Source of the DNA: Paracentrotus lividus | Lineage: Eukaryota; Echinodermata; Echinoidea; Camarodonta; Echinidae | Direction of reading: 5' to 3' | DNA length: 64,000 nucleotides | Assembly (NCBI GenBank): GCA_940671915.1 | Contig: CALNVZ010003435.1 | Span: 3,460,464-3,524,463 of the forward strand | In this document: positions 21,102 to 32,600 of the stretch, piece after piece | Layout: each line of letters starts with the position of its first letter | Position numbering within the stretch: position 1 is the stretch's first letter | The notes under the pieces: model-generated | Database searches by the model: none | The model's input: the letters and a program-made list of their open reading frames with translations, nothing else | What the model was told of the DNA's origin: nothing | Program-made: the position numbers and the translations under genes

Positions 21102-22718
21102 GTTGTCCTACTACTCTAAAATACTAATGATATATTCAATTAATTCGACTTTAGTTAACACACCCTCCTTATAACCTTCAATAACAACTAATAAGGCTTC
21201 TAATTTGTCGTTAAAATCTATGAAAAACACTTCCTCACCGTCTCCTGCCATACACTAGATGGAAGGCCGTGTGGAAACTTAACAATAAAAACCAAGGTGA
21301 CTTTCCTTGTAAAACTGAAAGGGTGACTTTCCCTAAAAATTACACTACAAATTTCACAAAATAAAGTTGGGTACCAACTCCTCCCTCCGACTCAAAATGC
21401 TGTCAGAATAAAAGGAATGCTATATTCCCTTCGTCCCCGACGAGAAAGTTGAAGCCAGAAGAGAAAAGCAGACACCTATAAAACCTTAGAAAATTGAAAA
21501 AAGCAGTCAAGAAGAAAGCCTTGATTGCCCTTTAAACTGTGGCAAAAAAAATTAATTATCCTTGAATTTTTGAAAAAAAAATTAATTTTCCTTTAAATTT
21601 TGAAAAAATTGAGTTGTCCTTTAAATTTTTGGAAAAAATTTAGTTTTCCTTTAACTTTTGTGAAAAATGTAATTTTCCTTTAAATTTTGAAAAAACTGAG
21701 TTGTCCTTTAAATTTAGTGAAAAAGAGGTGTTCCCCCTTTAAATTTGAGAAAAGAAAAGTAGGGGTGATTGTCCCCTTTAAACTTTACCAAAAGAAGGGG
21801 GTGATTTACCCCTGTAAGTACAACACTAAAACGAGGAATGCAACAGAGACAGGGATAATCTATCCCCGTCGTCTAGAATATGACAAGTTTGCTAACAATT
21901 AGCCTACGACAGGACCAATATCCTACCGTTAACTTAAAACTACTAACAACACTAGCAAATAGATCTACAATGAAACACAACCACGGACGAGGGTCCTTTC
22001 CCTCGAGCGAAGTCTAAATACTAACTAAAAAGACAGAGGAACTTTCCCCCTTAACAACCCAAAAACAATACTAAAAACCCGAAAACCGTATACGGAAAGG
22101 GAAAGCAAAATCCCCTTCACACACACGAAAATCACTCACGAGTCTAGCTCCACGCACACAACCACAGAAATCTGTGCACACAACCAGTCCTTCTTTCCGG
22201 ACTTTCACTGGCTCCGTCCGTTTGACGTGGGCCACACACAACAATAGCTAGACTAAATCACACACACTCAAAACCAAACAAAATGGCGTCCAAAGCTCGC
22301 TGGGAAAAACCCCCAGCCAATCACACGCTCAGAAAACACTCACGTGAATAGATCAACCAATCTCAGGACAGGCCCGAGAAACAACGTGGTGGAGAAATTA
22401 TGTAAAAATGTATCAATTCCAAAACCAAAAAGCACAATAAACAACACGATATGAAAAATATCAAACAGTATCAAGTAGCCTAAGCCTAAAATTCCCGTAC
22501 TCTATATATCTCTTCTCCCTCCTAAGGGGCAAAAATCACAAAAAACCGAAACCAGTCTCCAAAAAGAGAAAGTTTAGAGCAATCCACGGGTCGCCAACCT
22601 CGGAAAAACCTACTCATATCCCCCATACACTCGACGGGGCGATATCTGGCACTAGCCCAACCGATCTGACACCCGAAAAAAAAACTCTCAAACTACGCTT
22701 CTAAAACCAAATTCGAAA
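21102..22718 (-). other. long untranslated leader of the retrotransposon
   Basis: About 1.6 kb between the primer-binding site and the gag ATG. It holds degenerate tandem repeats (21530-21800) and several GTGAGT-type donor candidates (near 21227, 22134 and 22340) that could splice to the ORF3 acceptor. No long reading frame is seen. It may contain packaging or internal-initiation signals. Confidence 0.6.
21530..21800 (-). repeat. degenerate tandem repeat, about 34 bp unit
   Basis: The minus-strand unit contains TTTAAAGGA(A/C)AA followed by an A/T-rich spacer with TTTTTC, recurring about eight times with drift. The spacing of the CCTTTAAA core on the plus strand is regular. Confidence 0.75.
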
Positions 22719-22735
22719 ATCCTGCGACCGCGCCA
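22719..22735 (-). other. primer-binding site
   Basis: The minus strand reads TGGCGCGGTCGCAGGAT two bases after the 5' LTR. It starts with TGG, the complement of a tRNA CCA end. The neighbouring plus-strand text (TTCGAAAATCCTGCGACC) resembles the T-arm and acceptor of a tRNA 3' end. I could not name the tRNA. Confidence 0.75.
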
Positions 22736-22787
22736 CTATGGCCGGAACCGAGCAAATATACAATAGATGAGAAATAGGAAGGTTAGG

Positions 22788-22796
22788 CTTACCTTA
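22788..22796 (-). promoter_or_regulatory. candidate 5' splice donor in the LTR
   Basis: The minus strand reads TTAAGGTAAGCC, close to the donor consensus AAG|GTRAGT. If transcription starts upstream in the LTR, this could pair with the acceptor at 13914. The same sequence in the 3' LTR would be inert. Confidence 0.45.
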
Positions 22797-22887
22797 AAGC
22801 TAATAGGAATCAGTGACAATCCAAGTATCTCAGAACGTCAAGTTGTCTTCACGAACGAATCCAATACAAGTGCAGAGAGAAACCTCC

Positions 22888-22899
22888 CGCACATGCGCA
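22888..22899 (-). promoter_or_regulatory. NRF1-like palindrome in the LTR
   Basis: TGCGCATGTGCG differs by one base from the NRF1 consensus core GCGCATGCGC. The corresponding site in the 3' LTR is 10446-10457. It is a candidate promoter element only. Confidence 0.35.
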
Positions 22900-22987
22900 G
22901 TCAGGAAAAACCCCCGACGACTACATTATCCTAGGAGGGGAGTCTCCCGGGATACTATGTGGGGAGGGGCAGTTTTACTACAATAAT

Positions 22988-23645
22988 CTACAGTCTCATT
23001 GTATTTTAATTCTTCCATTAGATATTGTAAATTTTGTTTAGTAGAATTTTAAACCCTTTTTGGATATGCCACCTTGACTTGGCTGGAGCTGCTCAAGACA
23101 CTTTTCTGCATTGACTTTCCATTGGAAGAAAGTGCTGCAATAAGGTACTTCCCAGTGCAAGGTCAATTATGAATTGACCATGCATAAGTGTAAGTGACAA
23201 ACGACAAACATTTTCATTGATATAGACTAACAGTTAGTACGTAGTAACAAGTTAGATCTACATACACAATTCTCAATTTGTGGGACCACACATTAAATAG
23301 AGATCTATTGTTTCTCATTCATTAAAACTCTATTTGATAAGGCAAAAATGTTGAAAACAAATACTTCGATTTACCCTTTGTAAAAGAACGAGGCTCCTTT
23401 CCTTCCTGGCTAAATGGTGCTGGAAACAATGATATCGATATGCTGTCATCAGAGACACATTTTTGAACATGGAGGCTGCCATCTTGAATCATATAATGAT
23501 ATGAAGCTTTTGATTGGATGAAAGTTTTTTGTTGTCCAATAGGAAATATCGTTTCATGTGATCGTGATCGCGCCATATGTTATTTGGGAAAGCCCCGCCT
23601 CTTCGGTCGGTCATCTCATCTTGCGAGAGAGCTCAAAATACAGAC
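22988..23645 (+). promoter_or_regulatory. MVD upstream and 5' UTR region
   Basis: A noncoding stretch before the MVD ATG. GAAAGCCCCGCCTCTTCGG near 23589 looks like a GC-box-containing proximal promoter or start region. No other gene is recognised. Confidence 0.45.
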
Positions 23646-26600
23646 ATGGAAATCGCCAAACTTGTGACGTGCAAAGCTCCAATTAATATAGCTGTCATCA
23701 AATATTGTAAGTGTGATGTATCTTCATAACCTTGCTGTATTTTTTATGTGGATTATACTGAGTTATGGGTACATTTTTCGTGATAAATACGTCTGCTGCC
23801 CTTCAAATTCTCCCCGGTAAAGTCAGAGGTCTGAATCGTGACATGAATGCGCCCCTCGCGATACGGGGAGAAGTGGGCACAGCATTGGCCTGGCACTAGA
23901 CACTTACACTAATGGCCATGGGCCCTTAAAAAGGTGGAGTTGTGACATCTGCTCCTCAAATTTGATTTTGTTTATTGATTTGCTTAAAAACTATTCAAGC
24001 TATATAGCTGAATTTGGTCTTAAATTAAAGCTCTCATGTAGGGCAAAAAATACATATTTTAAAAAATGTTAAAATTTCATCATTGTCTTTTAATTAACTG
24101 TTAATTCACGAGAGTCAGGGGTGGAGGAGGAGCCGCGCAGGAGGAGCCGCGCAGCAAATATGGTACATGTGCTGTAAAACAGAGTTAAATCATGTTCAGA
24201 GATGTATTTTTTTTCAATTGAAATGCATTCACCCTTCTCAAAAACACTTGCAACATGTATTTTAGCTTGTTTATGATCCATAAAAATAGTCATAAACAGT
24301 TTAGTGTTGTACACTTTAGTACATTTTGACTGTACTATATGAATGACAATTTCTTTATGAAGCTAAAGGGCTCTTATATAGGACATTATGGTTAATGTTT
24401 ACCAAGATAAAGGGACTTTCACATGTCAGTACTACCATGGAGATACTAAGTTAGAACTTAGTATCTCCATGGTACTACTTTGCTACTTCTCTCTGCCTTA
24501 CCAACTTATATAGGATTCTTCATTACATGTCTAGTATCTTAAACAGCGAGTTACAGTACTTAGAACACGGCAACAAGGTACATTTTCTTTAAAAAATTGA
24601 AATTTTCTAAGTCATCTTTCCAGCCTGGAGCAAAATGCGGTAAACTCCACCATGTGACGAGTTCAAATCTGCAGTAAATAATGTTGTAGGGTAAGCAGTA
24701 TTTTTTTGCAATTTTTTTTTTCCAAAGCCATCTTTTTTCATGAATTTTTCAGGCTTTAAGATTCATAACCTTTCAAGGGCGCCACCTATGTTAATTTTAA
24801 GCACATTTCTGATCTCCTCAGACAATCAGCTTCCGGAAAATGTATACTTATGTGGGGTTAATATAAATTTTTAAAAAGTTACAGCCACTTTCATGGAAAT
24901 GCGCACGATTAGTACAAATTTTGAGTGTGTCACACAACATGGGCCCAACTTAAAACGCATGGCCTAATATGCATGGTCAATCATAATGCAGCTGTATGTG
25001 CACTAGACGGCACTGTGTGCTTTTAGATCATCGAGATACTAAGTTAGTATACTATCTCCATGTTTAGATCGAGGTACTCTATCCAGGTGTGCTTGCCATA
25101 CAACAAGAAGAGGGACATTATACGGTGTGGCTGGCTGCCATTTATTAAGATTTAATGGAATGGAATGGCCATTTATAACTAACAACAACGTTGTTGTGCT
25201 TGCCAGGCATCGATCAACGAATGTGCAAATGATTAAAAATTAAGTATGGCCATGGAAATGTATCCGGAGTAGACTCACTCTCAAGTCCACGTTGACGTTG
25301 TAATAGTTTGGCATAATTAGTGCTGTGCAAAAAAATTAAAAATCGAATCATGATCGGATCGGAAATTTGGCAGTGTGATCGGATCGGAATCGGATCGGAA
25401 TCGGATCTCGATCGGAAAGAATAATACATTTATAAAAGGAAAAAAAAACAAGAGCTCATTATGCGCGAAAATTTCGCACTCGCCAAAAGCAATGGCAAAT
25501 ATGCCTAGGGCCCTAGCCTGCACGCATGCAGTCCTTTGAATTGAGGCAAACCACAGTGCGATGGTGAGATGTAAACAAAACTCTGACGAAAACACAAAAC
25601 ATTTGAAAATAGTTTCACATAAATAATTTTACCTTGATCGATCAAAAGTAATTGAAAAAGCCCGGCTGGCTCCCTAAGTTTTTCTTACTAGTATTAGCCA
25701 CGAAAAATGAAATTTCTTACCAGCACTTAAACTCATGCTTTATTCCATCTAAAAATTAAAATTCTGTAGTCAAAATCGTGAAATATGCACTCAGAATTCC
25801 AAGGCACACTTTGCTGACTCAGCGCGAATAAAAATTTGCAAGAGAATTAACACAACGATGGAATTGACATGCATGATAACGTTATACCTCCGCACTCGTA
25901 TTGAGTGCGCAGTACATGTAGCTTTGTATGTCAGTGCAAGAGATAATGTACACACTAAGAAAAACGCACGTGGTCGGTGCGTGTTTGTGTTGATTTTATG
26001 TTTACATGTTCATGTGCGTCTTCAGCGTGCCTGGATGTGACCTACTTTCACGAACTCCAAACTTGAAAGGCGTGTGGGGTTGATTGTTGTTGTGTGAATA
26101 TTACGATTTGTGGCTAACCTGACAGCATGTATATTGGTCAAAGGGACTGAAAAGAATAAAACAAAAACAAAAAAGTTTGACTAGAATGTCGACGGGGCGC
26201 GGCATGCAGCAGGCTACGAGCGGGTTGTGTGGCACTGCTCTGGCGCGATAAATATAAACATTCGATCATATACATTCAATTTTTTTTACGTGGGTTAAGA
26301 TCGAATATCGAACGAGATTTAAGAAAAGGGGGGAAATCGATCGGATCGGGGACTCGATCATCGGATCGGCACGGCACTAGGCATAATCGTGATTGAGGAA
26401 ACCGCCATTCACTTTGTACAGCAGCGCTTCATTCAGTCACACGCATTGGTTTCCTCTTAGCTCTTTCCACCCCATTCACTTGTGTACAAGCATTTGAACG
26501 AGTGGTTTCCGAAACGACGATAAGGCCAATTGTTTTAACTGAAGAAAATAATGATGAAATTTACAATTCTTATTTCACTCTGATTGTGTGTTGTTTGGGG

Positions 26601-29600
26601 AAGAGAAAAACATCAAGTTTCTTTACCTTTAGTTTTACCTTTACCGCAAATACTATTCTAATAGATTTGCAAATCTGTCATTTTCATCACAAATTTTTGT
26701 TGAACACAACATTTTTGGGGTCTTATTTTGTAAAATTTCTTTTGACATTACCATTGAATTTGTTGAAAAATTAGGCATTAGATCTATATTGCATAAAAAT
26801 GTGTAGTTTGATGAGGATAAAATTTATTTTAGATGTTTATTTTACATATTTGGTAATACAATCCATGACTTCCAGTATACATAAAAAAATCATGCACCAG
26901 ATACATGGTGACCAGTAAATATTTTCTTTTCTTAAAGACCCTGGACGGAGTAAATACAACCTTACATCGATTAAAAGCTAAGTAGGCGTATAACATAAAT
27001 ACACAAAAATAAATTTCAATGTTCATATCAGTATTTATTAAAAGGTGATTGAACTACAACCAGGCCATCCCTCTCAAATACTCAAAAAATTACCCCTTAT
27101 TTAATGGTGCAGGTGATGACGTCAAAGGATGATAATGGAATGCTACATCCGTCCGGCGGCCAGGCATGATAACACGTTTGTATTGCTATGTTGGAACAAT
27201 AGACCTCATTTGCAGTAGAATTCTATTGTTATGCAATGAAAGGGCAAATTCAATCATGCCTGGCTGTCAAGTGGCTGTAGCATTCCGTTAACATCCTTTG
27301 ACGTCATCACCTGCGCCATTAATTGAGGGGTAATTTTTCAAGTATTTAGGAGGGGTGGCCTGGTTGAGATTTGATCATCTTTTTAATGAATACTTTCTAG
27401 ATGGACAAAAAAAAATGCTTAAATTTATAATTGTTGTATATTTTGGCATATTAGCTTTCGTTTTAAATGTAATTTGGCTATTTCATTTTCTTGGTCCAGT
27501 CAGGGACTTTAAGATGATTGAAACTGAGTTCACAAGATGTTTGCTCAAGAACCTGCTACTATATGTTAAGGGTTTGACTTATTATCGGCTTATTACTTCC
27601 CATGTTTCCTCTCTTTTTTTTGCAATGATAGGGGGCAAGCGAGATGAGAAATTGATACTTCCAGTGAACTCCTCATTGAGTGCAACCCTTCATATAGATC
27701 AACTATGCACCACAACAACTATAGCTGGCAGTAAGCACTTCACAAAAGATAGGCTGTGGCTCAATGGAAAGTGGGTATAAATCAACTAAATTTGTATAAA
27801 GTCAAATTAAATTGGATTAGATTTTATAGCAAATTTAATTGTAAGGATAGTGATATTATTACATAAGACATGGCAAAAAAATATGGAGGGAGAATATTTC
27901 TGAAAGTTTTTGAATATATTTAGGGGTAAAAATAAGTGTTTCTTTTGTCATGGTTTAATGAATTCAAACTTGTGACCTGATTAAATTATAGTTTGTATCT
28001 CAAGAAAAAATAAACTTTCATGGTTATAAATACTCAATTTGGGTTAGCATTTCTTCTACTTTTATTCATATTAGTTATGACTTTTATATTAGTTATTCAT
28101 ATAAGTTATGCTCTTTCATGATTTGTTCTTGTTAAAATGTTTATTTGAATTTATCCATCACATTGATTTATGACTAACCAAAGGTCAATCAATTTGTGTT
28201 ATTTTCAGGGAGGAATCTTTAGACAACCCAAGAGTAAAAACCTGCTTGCAAGAGAGTAAGTTTTATATTACCAATCATCTAGATAGATTCATATTCCTGT
28301 TGTATCATGCAATGTATCAAATTTTATAATAATGCAGTATTGAATGAAATATTTTTGTCTGACCCTAAGACCGATATTGATATAAATGCTCTTATCATTC
28401 CTCCCTCTTTACCTAAGTAATAAACAATGCAAAAGAAAAGAAAATTTAACAAAAGTTGAATTACAATTCATGATTAAATGTAGAGTATGTTTGGTTCAAT
28501 ACAGTGACAGAACAATCTCTTGTGGATGTGAATGCGGGATGGAATGCTCTAAAATTGAAGAAATGTCAATATTACATTATTTCTACATTTGCATTCTACA
28601 TTTATTTCATGATTAAATGTGGAGTATGCTTGGTTAAAAACGGTACAAGTACAATCTCTTGTAGATGTGAAATGCTCTAAAATTGAAGAAATGTCAGTAT
28701 ACTATTGAAGAAAAAAATGTCACTCTCAGTCTTATCCATTTGCACTCACAGAAACAATTATTTATTTTCTAGTTCCTGTCAGATATAAGAAATTGTTTTT
28801 GTGTAGTGCTTTTCCAACATTTCCCAACTATCTGTCAGACAGTATTGACAAGGTACAAATCCTATATTTATTTGGTGTACTAATCAGAATGTTTGTGTTT
28901 CCAGTTAGGAAAAGAGCTAGGAAAAGAAAGATATCAGATGACGATTCTGGTCCTGAAGATTGGAAGCTTCATATATGCTCTGTGAATAACTTTCCTACTG
29001 CTGCTGGGTTAGCTTCTTCAGCAGCTGGATATGCTTGCCTTGGTAAGATAGAGCTTCTCCGATTTCTTTTTAAAAATGCATTATCAATCATAGCCTCTTT
29101 GTCATTTCATGTTTGCCCATTTGTCCTTGCTATATACTTTAGTAGTTATATTGCGCATCAGGTACAGTACATGGATCCATTAAATGAAGTTAACAGGAAA
29201 CAGGATCACCAACACATTACCAATTACGAGAGATCATAGTGGATGTAAAGCAATGATCACCAATATATGGGATAGACAGGGCACATACGAAGGGAGAAAG
29301 AAGGAATATCTATCCTTTCTATCTGTTTGTATTTGTATATTATTATATTTGATAGCTTTTTACATTGAATGCTAGTGTTACAGGTATTTCTTACCAATTA
29401 TGTGAATTGTAGTTGTTGAGTGATTAAAAAGTTTAATATTCAATACACAAAATGCTTGTTGATAATCTACCAATTTCTCTGTATAGTTGCTACCCTCGCT
29501 GAAGTCTATGGTGTCCAGGGGAATGTATCTGACATCGCTCGTCAGGGCTCAGGCAGTGCATGTAGGAGCATGTATGGAGGTTTCGTGGAGTGGCTGGATG

Positions 29601-32600
29601 GGGAGTCTAGCTGTGGTAGAGACAGTATAGCCCAACAGGTGGTAGATGAGGACTATTGGCCAGAGATGAGGATTCTTATCTTAGTGGTGAGTATCAGTCT
29701 GTCATTGGGGGGGAGGGGGGGGGGGGCTTGTATCTCTGGTATTGACAATATTGCATTGATACGGTTGGACTAGGAAAGGGGTCCAGGGCCCTTAATCATA
29801 AAGAGGTACAATCAATTGCAAATTGAACGTAATTAATCAGGTTCCTAGTTGCATGGACTTTTTGCATGAAAGTCTCATTCTGAACCAATTTTATGTGAAT
29901 AGGTATTTCGAATTTGCAATTAGTTGTAACTTTTTATGTCAAAGGGCATAAGTGTGGTAGTTTTTCATGTCAGAAGAGAACAACTTTATTATGTCAACAT
30001 AAGTTCTAAGGAAAGTTATATTGAGAATTTTTTTTTTTTCTCCCTTAAATATATTAAAGGGAATCATATTATGGCAAGACAGAGGTTTTTAGAGTTTTCA
30101 AATTAAAAGTCAAAGAATGTCAGGTTTGAAGGAAGTAAAATATCTCTCCATAAATGGTGTAATGTGGTGCTCGGCCAAGCCAATTACCTTTATGTAATAA
30201 AATCTCATAATACTGAAGACACTGATCACATAGGTTTATTCACAACTGTTTTAACTTGGGACCAATAGAATTGCCTGGTTATAACATCTGTGGGGTGTAA
30301 CACAAAGACTTATGATTGATTAAAAGTTATGATTGATATTTTCTTGTTAGCCTCATCATGGACAGGATGCTCCAAAGTTGATCTTAATTCTAATCCTAGC
30401 CCTAACCCTACTCTTAATCATATAAAAATCCTAATACCTGGTTTTCAAATGAGAATACCGAGAAAAAAATCAATCGTAACTTTTAATCAATCGTAAGTCT
30501 TTGTGTTACACCCCACTGTGCTTGTAATAACTGGAGTTGATTGTATAAACCTGATAACATCTGTGCTTGTTACAACAGGAGTGGACTGTAAAACTTGATT
30601 TTCAAATGACTTGAACCATCAAAGTAAATAATCTCTTGTTTTTTATTTTTATAGGTAAGTGATCAGAAGAAGCACACTAGTAGCACAGCTGGAATGCAGA
30701 CTACAGTCCAAACCAGTCCTCTCCTTCAGCATAGGGTGACTTTAATACCAGGCTACATGGAGACTATGAGGAAAGCTATCAGGGATAGAGATTACAAGAC
30801 ATTCGCTGAGCTTACAATGAAGGTATAAAGCCAAACCTGGACTATCTTGACCTATTGAGGACTGAGCCTGAATATACTCAGGCTGAGATCTATGGGAAAT
30901 GCATGTTATATCAAAATCAGCTCGTCTCCAACAGGTTAAATGGTTCAATAATGCACTGATATCCCTGCAACTTTGTCTTTTCCATATTATAAAACAAAGC
31001 AAGCCCTTTTTAATAACATAAATTCTTATATAACTTTTAAGCAGTTCACTTGTTGTAGGCCCTAAAAAGTGTGTGCATTTTCCTTCTTGAGGCAGATATT
31101 CAGTTGAAAATTTCAAGTGCCCCTAGAAAAAATTGTTTGGGTAAGCTCACATCTTTTAAGTTTTTCTCAAAATGTGGGTCTTCAGAATAATGAGGCTTTC
31201 AACATATTCTATGAGATAGATTGTCTACTCCTAAAAATAGTAAAATAATTTCCTCTAGATACTGGACATTATTGACACCATAATTCCCATTGTTATCCTT
31301 GGTTTATTTTTGTACTGTAGTTTTGTATATTGATGACTGATTTTGGATTTTGAGAGAGACATATGTCGAATGTAAATATACAGCAAGTTTCACACCCTCA
31401 ACCAGGTGATTGAACGTCAAGATGAAATATAAGCATAAGCCAAGAGTGTAGATTCTGACAGACATGTTGCGGTATAGATTTTCAATATTATTATTATTAT
31501 TATATCTCTTCCCATTAATCAAATTTTTACAACATGACCTTTGACCTTACATTATAGGACAGCAACCAGATGCATGCTGTATGCCTAGACACGTACCCAC
31601 CTATATCCTATATGAATGACACATCAAGGTCGATTGTACAGATGATTCATGACTACAACACATTCCATGGAGACACCAAGGTATGGCGATCTTGTTTTTC
31701 TCAAGTCTTTTTTTTTAATGTTTATTTATCTTGTATGCCTATAACCCCAATTTATTGCGGTGACAAAACATTTACTCTAGGGATAGTTGTGCTGAGCTTT
31801 ATTTTGGCTAAAATGTGGGGCAAGGATTGCAATAGGGTTCCGTGCTGGGTTTAGTGAAATGTATGGATGAATTTGGTTTGGGTGATGTTTTGTCTTGTGG
31901 CAGCCATGGCTGGGTGCTTCCAGTATGCGTAACAAAGGAAAGTGTACGTACACGCATACATACGTGCCCCTAGCCAGATTGGCTGATAGCCCATTGGAAG
32001 CCCCCGGCTATGGTCGCCATAAGTTACATTGCTCTGAAGTCGGATTGGTCTATAATCCAAATTTATTGTAGTGTCATATCATTTTCTCTGGTGAGAGCTG
32101 TTTGAGCTTTATTTTGTCTAGGATGTAGGGTCAAGGTTGCAATTTGTTTTCTTGCTGGGTTTTGTGTCAAGTCAAAGGTAGGAATCAAAGTCACTTGATT
32201 AGTTAATGGAATTTACAACAAAGCACTTCTTTCTTGAACTATATGTGTGTCAGATCTCTGCAAGTATTGAGCCATTCTATAACATATAGAAATGATTTTT
32301 TTTTTATTTCTGCAGGCTAGCTATACCTTTGTGCAATGTGTGTAACACACAAGTTTGGATTTTCAGGATCCATATTGATTTTTTTTTTTTTTTTTTTTTT
32401 TTTTTGGGGGGGGGGGGGACTATGTGTGTTGGATCTCTGTGATAATTGAGCCCTTCTATAACATACGTTTATGATTTCATATTTCTGCAGGCAAGCTATA
32501 CCTTTGATGCGGGTCCCAATGCTGTCTTATACATCTTGGAGGAGAATGTCACTGAGGTGTTATCACTCATCCATCATAGCTTCCCTCCAGCACAAGATAA

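Larger units (their letters stand above)
10296..22982 (-). mobile_element. Ty3/Gypsy-type LTR retrotransposon with TatD, PHD and HhH domains
   Basis: The complete element is about 12.7 kb. It has two 245 bp LTRs that look identical, and the 5 bp duplication ATAAT at 10291-10295 and 22983-22987. Order on the minus strand: 5' LTR, primer-binding site, 1.6 kb leader, gag, pol (protease, RT, RNase H, integrase, PHD finger), splice acceptor, ORF3 with a C2H2 finger, in-frame UAG, TatD-family ORF4, 3' UTR with hairpins, polypurine tract, 3' LTR. RT before integrase places it in the Ty3/Gypsy order. All catalytic motifs are present, so this copy may be recent and competent. It lies between the divergent METTL17 and MVD genes. 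With the assigned duplication the LTRs run TG...AT rather than TG...CA. Confidence 0.95.
22738..22982 (-). promoter_or_regulatory. 5' LTR (promoter)
   Basis: Same sequence as 10296-10540. On the minus strand it begins TGTAGTAAAAC after the target duplication. It contains an NRF1-like palindrome, an ATTGG (inverted CCAAT) and an AAG|GTAAGC donor. No TATA box is evident. Confidence 0.95.
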
